64,000 bases of DNA. Source: Nitrospirillum sp034427435. GTDB taxonomy: Bacteria; Pseudomonadota; Alphaproteobacteria; Azospirillales; Azospirillaceae. The notes below the pieces were generated by a model. The model saw nothing but the letters and a program-made list of their open reading frames with translations, was not told the origin of the DNA and ran no database searches. The position numbers and the translations under genes are program-made. The stretch spans positions 1,712,612 to 1,776,611 of the forward strand of contig NZ_JAXQNP010000003.1 in NCBI RefSeq assembly GCF_034427435.1. Direction: 5' to 3'. Below, in pieces: positions 8,160 to 16,825 of the stretch; the first letter of the stretch is position 1, and each line of letters begins with the position of its first letter.

Positions 8160-9329
8160 ATGACGGGGATTATCAAGGGTCCGCGGCGGCGGGCGACGGT
8201 GGCCTTGCGGGCTGGGTTGCTGGCCACGGCGCTGGTGGTGCCGGCCGCCGGTGCCGCCTGGGCGGGGGAGACCATCGCCGATGGCGACAAGTCCATCACC
8301 GTGGGGTTGGGCTTGCGCGCCAGTTTCACCAGCGTCGAGGATGGGGCGCCCGATGGCAAATCCCGCTCCGCCGATTTCAACCTGGACAGTGTGCGTCTGT
8401 ACATCAGTGGGCAACTGACCCCCATCATCAAGGCCACCTTCAACACCGAGCGGGACAGCAATGGCCATGTCGAGGTGCTGGACGGTTATGCCCAGTTGGA
8501 GCCGATGGATGGTGTCAACCTGTGGGTGGGCCGCATGCTGCCACCCAGCGACCGCGCCAACCTGGACGGCCCCTATTACCTCAGCACCTGGAACTACCCG
8601 GGCACGGTATCGCAATATCCGGCCAAGTTCGCCGGCCGGGACGATGGCGCCACGGTTTGGGGCAAGCTGTTCGACAAGAAACTGGTCTATTCCGTCGGCG
8701 CGTTCGAAGGACACAACCGGATCAGCGGCGCCAGCAACCAGTCCGACAACCTGCTGTACGCCGGCCGTGTCGCCTATAACTTCCTCGATCCCGAGCCCGA
8801 TCCGGCCTACTACACCAGCAGCACCTATTACGGGTCGGTCGACGTGCTGACCCTGGCCTTCGCCGGCCAGTACCAGAAGGATGGCGTCGGCACCGTGGGC
8901 CGCCACGGCGACTACGGCGCCTGGAACGTGGACGGCCTGTTCGAGAAAAAGCTGGAGGGCCTGGGCGTGGTGACGCTGGAAGGGGCCTACTACCAGTACG
9001 ACACCGGCGGCGTGGCCGACGTCGCCCCCGGCTTCGGCGGGGCCGGCGCCTTCGACAACGTGGGCGGGCTGGTGCAGGGCAAGGCCTACCTGGTCAGCGG
9101 CGCCTTCCTGTTCCCGGCCAAGCTGGGCTGGGGCCAGTTGCAGCCGACGGTGCGCCATCAGCATTTCGACGCCGACCTCACCGGCATTTCCACCAGCCAG
9201 ACGGACGTGGGCCTGAACTACATCATCTCCGGCCACAATGCCCGCGTCAGCGCCGACTACGTCATCACCGACACCACGGGTAAGCCGTCCGGCAACGCCG
9301 TCGTCCTGGGTCTTCAGGTCCAGTTCTGA
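8160..9329 (+). CDS. Outer-membrane porin, likely for urea/short-chain amides (FmdC-like)
   Basis: Beta-barrel porin of 389 aa. It has a signal peptide (basic start, hydrophobic core, cleavage likely after GAAWA near residue 35), many alternating aromatic strands and a C-terminal Phe (GLQVQF), the usual barrel-assembly signal. Strand-like segments such as SVRLYISGQLTP and VNLWVGRMLPP fit the phosphate-selective/OprO-like porin group. FmdC in methylotrophs is an outer-membrane porin for amides and urea beside an ABC transporter of the Urt type. The same grouping here, plus a shared promoter motif with the sensor kinase and urtA, suggests the same role. The substrate assignment is inference; the porin call is firm. 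Confidence 0.85.
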   Translation: MTGIIKGPRRRATVALRAGLLATALVVPAAGAAWAGETIADGDKSITVGLGLRASFTSVEDGAPDGKSRSADFNLDSVRLYISGQLTPIIKATFNTERDSNGHVEVLDGYAQLEPMDGVNLWVGRMLPPSDRANLDGPYYLSTWNYPGTVSQYPAKFAGRDDGATVWGKLFDKKLVYSVGAFEGHNRISGASNQSDNLLYAGRVAYNFLDPEPDPAYYTSSTYYGSVDVLTLAFAGQYQKDGVGTVGRHGDYGAWNVDGLFEKKLEGLGVVTLEGAYYQYDTGGVADVAPGFGGAGAFDNVGGLVQGKAYLVSGAFLFPAKLGWGQLQPTVRHQHFDADLTGISTSQTDVGLNYIISGHNARVSADYVITDTTGKPSGNAVVLGLQVQF

Positions 9330-9365
9330 CGGCAGCGGCCGCCGGCCTCCCCGCCCGAGGCGCCA

Positions 9366-9385
9366 TACGTCAAACGCCCCCTACG
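9366..9385 (+). promoter_or_regulatory. Putative response-regulator site (sensor-kinase promoter)
   Basis: TACGTCAAACGCCCCCTACG, 125 bp before the kinase start. It matches the urtA-upstream site TACGTCAAACACCCCATAC at 17 of 19 positions, and both read in the direction of transcription. The kinase gene may therefore be autoregulated. Confidence 0.55.
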
Positions 9386-9509
9386 GTGGCGGGCGGCGGC
9401 CCGCTACCCTGGCCCTTGATTTGGCCGCCCCATCGTCCACACTTCCGGGCCTGCCACGGGACGGGAAGTGGGGCGGGTGGGGAACCAAGATGGGCGGGAC
9501 GGCGGGGGC

Positions 9510-12500
9510 ATGAGCGCGCGGCAACGGATCGTCAGGGAACGGCGGCAGTACAACCAACTGGCCGCCAGCCAGACGCTGGAGGACTACGCCCTGCGCTTCA
9601 CTGCCACGCGGGCGCGGCGCTGGTCGTCGTTCCGCGTGGCCAACACCGCCTTCGGCGCCATCAGCTTCCTGGCGTGCGAGGCCATCGGCGGCAGCGCCAC
9701 CCTGACCTACGGCTATGCCAACGCCAGCGCCGCCATCCTGGCCGTCGCCGTCCTGATGTTCCTGGTGGGCCTGCCCATCACCTATTACGCCGCCCGCTAT
9801 GGCGTGGACATCGACCTGCTGACCCGGGGCGCCGGCTTCGGCTATCTCGGCTCCACGCTCACCTCCCTGATCTACGCCAGTTTCACCTTCCTGCTGTTCT
9901 CCATCGAGGCCAGCATCATGTCGGCGGCGCTGCAGATGGCGCTGGGCATCCCGCTGTGGCTGGCTCACATCGTCAGTTCCCTGGTGGTCATCCCCATCGC
10001 CGTCTACGGCATCCGCCTGATCAGCCGCATGCAGTTGCTGACCCAGCCCATCTGGCTACTGCTGCAACTGGCGCCCCTGGCCTATCTGGCGCTGAACCAT
10101 AGGGCGGACCTGGCCGCCTGGCGGGAATTCCCCGGCGCGATGGGCCACGCCGACGGCCATATCGACCCGCTGCTGTTCAGCATGGCGGCCAGCATGCTCC
10201 TGTCCCTGCTGCCCCAGATCGGGGAGCAGGCGGACTATCTGCGCTTCCTGCCCACCCTGCGCAGGACCGGGCGCTGGGCTTGGTGGACGGCCCTGATCAC
10301 CACCGGGCCGGGCTGGGTCGCCATGGGCGGTCTGAAGCTGCTGGCCGGGTCCTTCCTGGCGGTGGTGGCCTTGCGCCACGGCCTGTCGGCGGAACAGTCG
10401 ACCCAGCCGACGGAGGTGTTCTACATCGCCTTCCAGGAGATGCTGTCGTCGCCCACCGCCGCCCTGGTGCTGACCGGCGTCTTTGTCGTCGTCTGCCAGA
10501 TCAAGATCAACGTCACCAACGCCTATGCCGGGTCCATCGCCTGGTCCAACTTCTTCTCACGCCTGACGCACAGCCATCCCGGCCGCGTCGTCTGGTTGGT
10601 GTTCAACGTCATCCTGGCCCTGATGCTGATGGAGCTGGGCATCTTCCGCGTGATCGGCGGCATCCTGGGCCTGTACGCCAACTTCGCCGCCGGCTGGATC
10701 GGGGCGCTGACCGCGGACCTGGTGATCAACAAGCCCCTGGGCCTCAGCCCCCCGGGCATCGAGTTCAAGCGCGCCCACCTCTACGACATCAACCCGGTGG
10801 GCGTGGGCGCCATGGCCCTGTCGGTCGTGGCCTCCACCCTGGCGTCGCTGGGCGCCTTCGGGCCGCTGCTGGGCCCCTTGCCCCAGGCCATGGCGCCGTT
10901 CATCGGCCTGGGCGTGGCCTTCGTCACCGCCCCCCTGATCGCCAAGGCGACCCAGGGCCGCTATTACCTGGCGCGGCCCGACACCGACCTGCCCGCCGAT
11001 GCGGCGGAGGCCCGCTGCGTCATCTGCGAGAACGTGTTCGAGCGGCGGGACATGGCCCATTGCCCCGCCTATGCCGGGGCCATCTGTTCCCTGTGCTGCA
11101 CGCTGGACAGCCGCTGTCACGATGTCTGCAAGAAGGAAAGCCGCATCACCGACCAGCTGGCCCGCCTGATGGAGGCCCTGCTGCCCAGCCGCATGGCGGG
11201 TGGCGTGCGCACCCGCACCGCCCGTTTCCTGGGCGTCATGGCCGTCTTCACCCTGGTGAACGGCGGCCTGCTGTCCTTCATCGGCATGCAGTATGGCGCC
11301 GCCGTGCCGGAAGCGCGCGGCGTGGTCGCCACCACCCTGTGGATCGTCTTCTTCGCCCTGCTGATCGTCTCCGGCGTCGCCGCCTGGCTGCTGGTGCTGG
11401 CCCTGGAAAGCCGGCGGGTGGCGGAGGAGGAGACGGCGCGCCAGACCGGCATGCTGATGGAGGAGATCGAGGCGCATGAGCGCACCGACGCCGCCCTGCA
11501 AAAGGCCAAGGAGGTGGCGGAGGCCGCCAACGTGGCCAAGAGCCGCTACATCATCGGCATCAGCCATGAGATCCGCACGCCGCTGAACGCCATCTTCGGC
11601 TACGCCCAGTTGCTGGAACGCGACGCCAGCATCCGCAACCCGGACGGCGTGCGCGTCATCCGCCGCAGTGCGGAGCACCTGTCCAACCTCGTGGATGGCC
11701 TGCTGGACATCAGCAAAATCGAAAGCGGCCTGTTGCGCCTGACCCGCGACAAGGTGCGGCTGGTGGAGTTCCTGGACCAGATCGTGGACATGTTCCGCCT
11801 GCAGGCCGCCGCCAAGGGCATCCAATTTCACTACGACCGCCCGGCCTACCTGCCGGCCTTCGTCCATACCGACCAGAAGCGCCTGCGCCAGATCCTGATC
11901 AACCTGCTGTCCAACGCCCTGAAGTACACGGCGCAGGGCCATGCCACCCTGCGCGTGCGCTATCGCAGCCAGGTGGCGGAGTTCGAGGTGTCGGACACCG
12001 GCTTCGGCATCCTGCCCGAGGATAGGGAGCGCATCTTCGAACCGTTCGAGCGGGGGCGGATGGCCAACGCCCGCGCCGTGCCCGGCACCGGCCTGGGCCT
12101 GACCATCACCCGCCTGCTGACCCGCATCATGGGGGGCGAGATCGCGGTCGCCAGCACGCCGGGGCAGGGCAGCACCTTCACCGTGCGCCTGCTGCTGTCG
12201 GAAGCGCAGTCCGGCCCGGACGACCCGCCGGCGGCCCGGACCATCCACGGCTATGCCGGCCCGCGCCTGCGCGTGCTGGTGGCCGACGACGACCCCGACC
12301 ATCTGGCGCTGATCCAGAACCTGCTGCGGCCGCTGGACTTCCTGCTGTTCGCCGCCCGCGACGGGCGGGAATGCGTGGACCTGGCGCGGGAGTGCCGGCC
12401 GGACCTGGCCTTGCTGGACATCTCCATGCCCCACATGACGGGGTGGGAGGCGGCGGCGGCCCTGCGCGACCTGGACCTGCCGCGCCTGAAGATCATGATG

Positions 12501-12965
12501 GTGTCGGCCAACGCCCACGACTACGCCCCCGGCCGCGCCGCCGCGGGCGGGGAGGATGGCGGCAGCGCCGTGCACGACGCCTTCGTCATCAAGCCGGTGG
12601 ACATGGACGTGCTGCTGGAACGTATCGGCGCGCTGCTGGGCCTGGAATGGCTGTACGCCCCGGCCGCCCCCGCGCCGGCACCGGCCGCGACGTCGGACGC
12701 CGCGCCGACCGGGGCGCAGCCCCATCTGGAGGCGCTGTGGCAGTTGGGCCGCATCGGCCATGTGCGGGGCATTGAGGCCAAGCTGCGCGAGCTGGAAACG
12801 GAGGACGCGGCCACCGCCGCCTTCGCCGCCCAGCTGCGCACCCTGGTGCGCGCCTTCGATCTGAAGCGCTATATGGCGGTGCTGGAGGCGGCACGGACAC
12901 AGGCGGGGGGGAATGATGGCGATACAGGCGATGGACAGGGCCGGGGGAAGCACGCCGATGACTGA
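9510..12965 (+). CDS. NCS1 permease-hybrid histidine kinase fusion
   Basis: About 1,151 aa. The first ~480 residues form a complete nucleobase/cation symporter-1 type permease with about 12 membrane segments. A Cys-rich linker follows (residues about 502-541, eight Cys: RCVICE, HCPAY, CSLCC, RCHDVC), then two more membrane helices (about 573-633), a HisKA domain with GISHEIRTPLN (His near 685), an HATPase (VSDTGFGI, GTGLGLTITR) and a receiver domain (VADDDPD, phospho-Asp in LALLDISMPHM). A helical tail closes the protein. The permease part probably senses, and may transport, its ligand. The start is the ATG at 9510; a GTG at 9468 is possible. It overlaps its response regulator by 8 nt and lies beside urea-transport genes. 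Confidence 0.9.
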   Translation: MSARQRIVRERRQYNQLAASQTLEDYALRFTATRARRWSSFRVANTAFGAISFLACEAIGGSATLTYGYANASAAILAVAVLMFLVGLPITYYAARYGVDIDLLTRGAGFGYLGSTLTSLIYASFTFLLFSIEASIMSAALQMALGIPLWLAHIVSSLVVIPIAVYGIRLISRMQLLTQPIWLLLQLAPLAYLALNHRADLAAWREFPGAMGHADGHIDPLLFSMAASMLLSLLPQIGEQADYLRFLPTLRRTGRWAWWTALITTGPGWVAMGGLKLLAGSFLAVVALRHGLSAEQSTQPTEVFYIAFQEMLSSPTAALVLTGVFVVVCQIKINVTNAYAGSIAWSNFFSRLTHSHPGRVVWLVFNVILALMLMELGIFRVIGGILGLYANFAAGWIGALTADLVINKPLGLSPPGIEFKRAHLYDINPVGVGAMALSVVASTLASLGAFGPLLGPLPQAMAPFIGLGVAFVTAPLIAKATQGRYYLARPDTDLPADAAEARCVICENVFERRDMAHCPAYAGAICSLCCTLDSRCHDVCKKESRITDQLARLMEALLPSRMAGGVRTRTARFLGVMAVFTLVNGGLLSFIGMQYGAAVPEARGVVATTLWIVFFALLIVSGVAAWLLVLALESRRVAEEETARQTGMLMEEIEAHERTDAALQKAKEVAEAANVAKSRYIIGISHEIRTPLNAIFGYAQLLERDASIRNPDGVRVIRRSAEHLSNLVDGLLDISKIESGLLRLTRDKVRLVEFLDQIVDMFRLQAAAKGIQFHYDRPAYLPAFVHTDQKRLRQILINLLSNALKYTAQGHATLRVRYRSQVAEFEVSDTGFGILPEDRERIFEPFERGRMANARAVPGTGLGLTITRLLTRIMGGEIAVASTPGQGSTFTVRLLLSEAQSGPDDPPAARTIHGYAGPRLRVLVADDDPDHLALIQNLLRPLDFLLFAARDGRECVDLARECRPDLALLDISMPHMTGWEAAAALRDLDLPRLKIMMVSANAHDYAPGRAAAGGEDGGSAVHDAFVIKPVDMDVLLERIGALLGLEWLYAPAAPAPAPAATSDAAPTGAQPHLEALWQLGRIGHVRGIEAKLRELETEDAATAAFAAQLRTLVRAFDLKRYMAVLEAARTQAGGNDGDTGDGQGRGKHADD

Positions 12966-13908
12966 TGCCGTCCAGACCGCTCCCGGGCGCCGCGATACTG
13001 TGCTGGTGGTGGACGACACGCCGGAAACCCTGGGCTTCCTGACCGACGCCCTGGACCAGGCGGGCCTGACCGTGCTGGTGGCGACGGACGGCGAAAGCGC
13101 CCTGGCGCTGCTGGAGCAGGTGACACCGGACCTGGTGCTGATGGACGCCGTCATGCCCGGGCTGGACGGGTTCGAGACCTGCCGCCGGCTGAAGCGCGAC
13201 CAGGCCCTGGCCCATTTGCCCGTCATCTTCATGACCGGCCTCAGCGAGACGGAGCACGTGGTGCAGGGCCTGCAGGCCGGCGGCGTCGACTATGTCACCA
13301 AGCCCATCGTGGTGGATGAGCTGATGGCCCGTATTCGCGTGCACCTGGCCAACGCCCGCGTGGCCTATGGCGCCCAGGTGGCCCTGGACACCACCGGCCG
13401 CTATCTGCTGGCCACCGACGCGCGCGGGCTCTTGCGCTGGTGCACCCCCCAGGCCCAGCGCCTGCTGGCGGCCTTCTTCCCCGATGATGGGTCCGGCGGG
13501 AATGTCCCTGACCGCCTGCCCCCGGTAGTGGCGGAGCGCCTGGCCCAGCTGCGCCGCGACGGCACACCCAACCAATCCATCCTGATCGACAGCCCCGATG
13601 CGCAGGACAGCCGCCGGCTGGAGGTCGCCTACCTCAGCCAGACGGAACCGGACGAGTTCCTGTTCCGCATCAGCGAATCCGGCGCCGGCCGCGCGGAACG
13701 CGCCCTGCAACAGGCCCTAGGCCTGACGGCGCGGGAGGCCGAGGTGCTGGTGTGGATCGCCCACGGCAAATCCAACCGCGACATAAGCGACATCCTGGGC
13801 ATCAGCCCCCGCACGGTGAACAAGCACCTGGAACAGATCTTCGTAAAGCTGGGGGTGGAGAATAGAGCGTCAGCGGCCGCCGTGGCGGTGCGGGTGATGG
13901 CGGGGTGA
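12958..13908 (+). CDS. LuxR/FixJ-type response regulator
   Basis: Two-domain regulator of about 316 aa. An N-terminal receiver (LVVDDTPE acidic pair, phospho-Asp near 63 in LVLMDAVMPGLDG, Lys in DYVTKPI) is followed by a linker of about 120 residues and a C-terminal LuxR helix-turn-helix (LTAREAEVLVWIAHG to SPRTVNKHLEQIF). I start at the ATG at 12958, which has GGGGGAAG at good spacing and overlaps the kinase stop, rather than the ATGs at 12913-12931. It is translationally coupled to the NCS1-kinase and is certainly its partner. Its likely targets are the three GTTTGACGTA sites before the porin, the kinase and urtA. Confidence 0.92.
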   Translation: MTDAVQTAPGRRDTVLVVDDTPETLGFLTDALDQAGLTVLVATDGESALALLEQVTPDLVLMDAVMPGLDGFETCRRLKRDQALAHLPVIFMTGLSETEHVVQGLQAGGVDYVTKPIVVDELMARIRVHLANARVAYGAQVALDTTGRYLLATDARGLLRWCTPQAQRLLAAFFPDDGSGGNVPDRLPPVVAERLAQLRRDGTPNQSILIDSPDAQDSRRLEVAYLSQTEPDEFLFRISESGAGRAERALQQALGLTAREAEVLVWIAHGKSNRDISDILGISPRTVNKHLEQIFVKLGVENRASAAAVAVRVMAG

Positions 13909-14130
13909 ATTTGCTAGGAAGCAGTGTTAATATATTAAATCAGGCATTAACCGAGTGGAACACGACTTCAATATTAAGTGTTCCCCGCTGTCTCATACTG
14001 CTTGACGATGTGTCCGAATCAGATGCACATTTCAGTCATTATACAATTATGCAGGGAGAGCGGTTAATGATTTAAGGTAAGCTAGCCCATAAAATATCTT
14101 CAAAAAAATATATATTCCGGAGGATTTATT
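13909..14130. other. AT-rich upstream region of the SDH protease island
   Basis: This is the start of an AT-rich segment that ends near 15250. It contains the perfect palindrome TTAATATATTAA (13927-13938) and the inverted repeat GGAACAC/GTGTTCC (13957-13963 with 13978-13984, 14-base spacer). GGAGG at 14119-14123 is the ribosome site for the TTG at 14131. No gene is supported in these bases; they probably carry the island's promoter. Confidence 0.5.
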
Positions 14131-15037
14131 TTGAGGGCGCCAAAATCTGATGACCTAATTCGTTCACAACTCCAAGTATGCAACCATAAAACTTGGCGAG
14201 CATTTTGATGCCGATTCCATTATAATCAGGTCTCCAATAAAGTTCGGATTGGATGACGCTATAAGGCAGGAAATAGAAAATCTGTATGACGATGAGAACG
14301 ACAGAAAGAATACGCTAGTTGTTATACTAGAGACAACGGGTGGCTACATTGAGGTAGTTGAGCGCATATATAATGTATTTAGGAACCATTATCAACATGT
14401 AAGTTTTATTGTGCCAAACTATGCATATTCAGCGGGAACTGTGTTGGTTCTTTCTGGTGACGATATTTATATGGATTATTATTCTGTTCTGGGGCCAATA
14501 GACCCTCAAATGGAGTCTGAGAATGATAAGTTCGTATCGGGTCTCGGTTATTTAGCAAAATTTAAAGAGCTGCTAACAACCATTAATGCAGCGCCGAGTC
14601 CAGACTTGGCTCGGGCGGAACTCGCTTACCTTTTAAAGAAATTTGACCCAGCAGAGTTATTTGACTTAGAGCAAGCAAAAAATCATTCAGAAGATCTTTT
14701 GGAATCTTGGCTGTCTACGCACAAATTCAAAGACTGGGCGGAAACTGAAACCAGCAAAACCCCTGTATCCGAGACTGATCGCAGAGCTCGAGCAAAAAAG
14801 ATTGCAGAAATATTAGGCAATCCTGAGCGCTGGCACTCTCACGGCCGAGGAATTGGCCTCAAGGAGCTTGTTAGCGATGAAATAAAACTAAAAATTGTAG
14901 ATTTTGGTGCGCAGCCAGATCTGAATAAACTCGTTAGGTCGTATTACGAATTATTTATTGACTATTGTCGTAAACTTGGCGTAGCCTCAGGGGAGGCTAC
15001 TGTAATCCACACCAGGAACGGAATAAGGAGAATATAA
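14131..15037 (+). CDS. SDH-family Clp-fold serine protease (N-terminal frameshift)
   Basis: Serine protease of the SDH/SppA-like Clp-fold family. Diagnostic segments are VILETTGGYIEVVERI, the nucleophile motif NYAYSAGT (Ser) and MDYYSVLGPIDPQ; the C-terminal half is helical. The visible frame begins at a TTG at 14249 with no ribosome site. Upstream in that frame, family-like sequence continues (KLGEHFDADSIIIRSP) back to 14159. GGAGG precedes another TTG at 14131 in a different frame, so I infer a +1 shift between 14159 and 14205. The AT-rich composition, unlike both flanks, indicates horizontal transfer. The 64-aa gene follows with no gap. Its role is unknown; members with short partner genes could act in stress or defence. 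Confidence 0.75.
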
Positions 15038-15232
15038 ATGGCAGACCGGGCGCAAATTGACGCTCAGTGGGCCGACCTGTTTCGGCGCCTGAGGTCAGAT
15101 GAAAAGTTAGCGCGCACCTTGGAATCGATCGAGTATTTGGAGCTTGGGCTCGAGGAGCATGCGCCTAAACAGCGTCTGAAAGTGCCTTATGCTAGCGCCG
15201 CCGCGATCGATTCCGATAAGCGGTGGTGTTAA
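15038..15232 (+). CDS. Small hypothetical protein coupled to the SDH protease
   Basis: A 64-residue acidic, helical protein starting MADRAQIDAQW. Its ATG follows the protease stop directly and has AGGAG seven bases upstream, one of the clearest ribosome sites in the window, so it is surely co-translated. No domain is recognised. Base composition is closer to the host than the protease gene but still below its flanks. It might be a substrate, adaptor or inhibitor of the protease; this is speculation from position alone. Confidence 0.6.
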   Translation: MADRAQIDAQWADLFRRLRSDEKLARTLESIEYLELGLEEHAPKQRLKVPYASAAAIDSDKRWC

Positions 15233-15250
15233 GGTAAACTTACTTTAAAG

Positions 15251-15262
15251 GTGGCGCGCCAC
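15251..15262. repeat. 12-bp perfect palindrome at the island edge
   Basis: GTGGCGCGCCAC is a perfect palindrome between the end of the AT-rich island and the tail of urtE. It marks the switch back to GC-rich sequence. It is too short to call a terminator or attachment site. Confidence 0.35.
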
Positions 15263-15300
15263 TCAAAAGCTGAATGTCTTTTGGGCTGCGCTTGAGTTGC

Positions 15301-16023
15301 TCAAATATTCACCAGGTGCGCCACCTCCGCCGCCGTCTCCTCGCGCGTGCTGCCGGCGCGGATGATGCGGCCGCGTTGCATGACGCGGTAGCTGTCGGCG
15401 AAGGACCAGGCGAAGTCCAGGTACTGCTCCACGATCAGGACGGTGACGCCCAGGTCGGCGCGGATGCGGCGCAGGGCGTCCTCGATCTGTTGGACGACGG
15501 AGGGTTGGATGCCTTCCGTCGGTTCGTCCAGCAGCAGCAGGCTGGGCTGGCCCGCCAGCGCGCGGCCGATGGCCAGTTGCTGTTGTTCGCCGCCGCTGAG
15601 CACGCCGCCCTTGCGGTTGATGATCTGCGCCAGCTTGGGGAACAGGTCGAAGATATGGTCGGGCACGCCCGCCTTCATCGCCCCACCGCCGCGGCCGGCC
15701 AGGGCGGATAGGCCGGTTTCCAGGTTCTCGCGCACCGTCAGGTGGGGGAAGATGTGGCGACCCTGGGGGACGTAGCCGATGCCGGCGCGGGCGCGCTGGT
15801 GGGGGCCCAAGGCGCTGACGTCGCGGCCTTGGAAGGTCATGCGGCCGGCGGTTAGGCGCTGGGCCCCGATGATGGTCTTCAGCAGGGTGGTCTTGCCCAC
15901 GCCGTTGCGGCCGATCAGCGCCACGGCGCCGCCAGCGGGCACGTCCAGGTCGATGTCCCACAACACCTGGCTCTGGCCATAGGATGTCGCCGCCCCGGTG
16001 AGCGTCAGCAACGGTTCAGCCAT
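15301..16023 (-). CDS. urtE: Urea ABC transporter ATPase UrtE
   Basis: Branched-chain/urea-type ABC ATPase of 240 aa (LivF class). It carries Walker A GRNGVGKTT, a Q-loop in GYVPQGRHIFP, the signature LSGGEQQQLAIGRA, Walker B LLLLDEPTEGIQP and the switch His region VLIVEQYLDFA; the Gln in EQYLDF in place of His is typical of UrtE/LivF. It is the last gene of the reverse-strand urtABCDE operon and overlaps urtD by 8 nt. With UrtD it powers urea import through UrtB and UrtC. Confidence 0.92.
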   Translation of the reverse strand: MAEPLLTLTGAATSYGQSQVLWDIDLDVPAGGAVALIGRNGVGKTTLLKTIIGAQRLTAGRMTFQGRDVSALGPHQRARAGIGYVPQGRHIFPHLTVRENLETGLSALAGRGGGAMKAGVPDHIFDLFPKLAQIINRKGGVLSGGEQQQLAIGRALAGQPSLLLLDEPTEGIQPSVVQQIEDALRRIRADLGVTVLIVEQYLDFAWSFADSYRVMQRGRIIRAGSTREETAAEVAHLVNI

Positions 16024-16825
16024 GATGGGTGTCCTCCTTGGCGCGGCCCAGATAGACGGCGGCGACGTCCGCGTCGGCGCGGATGGCGGCCACGCTGCCT
16101 TCCTTCAGGAACTGGCCCTGGTGCATGACGGTGACGCGGGCGTCCAGTTGCTCCAGGAAACTCATGTCATGGTCGATGACCAGCACGGTGTGCTGCCCGA
16201 CCAGGCGGCGGATCAGGGCCGCCGTCTGGCTGGTTTCCGCCGGGCCCATGCCGGCCGTGGGTTCATCCAGCAGCAGCAGGTCGGCGCGCGTCGCCACCAC
16301 CATGCCGATCTCCAGCCACTGCTTCTCGCCATGCGCCAGTTGGCCGGCGGGGGCGGCGGCGCGGTCGGCCAGGCCGATGGTTTCCAGAATCTCGGCCACG
16401 CGGGCCCTTTCCTCCGCCGCCACGCCGTGGCGGAAGGTCGACCACCAGCGCCGGTCGCGCTGGGCGGCGATCATCAGGTTGTCCACCACCGACAGGCCGG
16501 GCAGCACGCCCGGCGTCTGGAACTTGCGGCAGATGCCCCGGCGCACGATCTCCTGCTCCGGCAGGTGGGTGATGTCCTGATCCTTGAAGATCACCCGGCC
16601 GCTGGTGGCCCGCACCCGGCCGATGATGGTGTCGCACAGGGTGGACTTGCCCGCCCCGTTGGGGCCGATCAGTACGCGCAGGGTGCCCCGGTCCAAGGTC
16701 AGGCTGAAGCCGTTCAGGGCCTTGAACCCGTCGAAGTCCACCGTCACCCCATCCACCGCCAGCAACAGGGGGCTGGCGGGCGCGGTGGTGCCGATGTGGT
16801 GGGCCGTGGGCGCCGTCGCGTTCAT
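16016..16825 (-). CDS. urtD: Urea ABC transporter ATPase UrtD
   Basis: ABC ATPase of 269 aa (LivG class). It has Walker A GPNGAGKSTLCD, the loop ICRKFQTPGVL, the degenerate signature LAHGEKQWLEIGM and Walker B LLLLDEPTAGMGPAET, followed by VLVIDHDMSF. The ERQWLEI-like signature and the AGMGPAET segment separate UrtD from amino-acid LivG proteins. The start at 16825 has GGAGG six bases upstream and forms an ATGA overlap with the urtC stop; the longer open frame to 16960 is an artefact of urtC antisense coding. It pairs with UrtE as the motor of the urea importer. Confidence 0.93.
   Translation of the reverse strand: MNATAPTAHHIGTTAPASPLLLAVDGVTVDFDGFKALNGFSLTLDRGTLRVLIGPNGAGKSTLCDTIIGRVRATSGRVIFKDQDITHLPEQEIVRRGICRKFQTPGVLPGLSVVDNLMIAAQRDRRWWSTFRHGVAAEERARVAEILETIGLADRAAAPAGQLAHGEKQWLEIGMVVATRADLLLLDEPTAGMGPAETSQTAALIRRLVGQHTVLVIDHDMSFLEQLDARVTVMHQGQFLKEGSVAAIRADADVAAVYLGRAKEDTHHG

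Noticed and set aside
15251..15262. Palindrome GTGGCGCGCCAC as an island attachment site
   Set aside because: No matching copy was found at the other island edge and no integrase is present, so no att-site claim is made.
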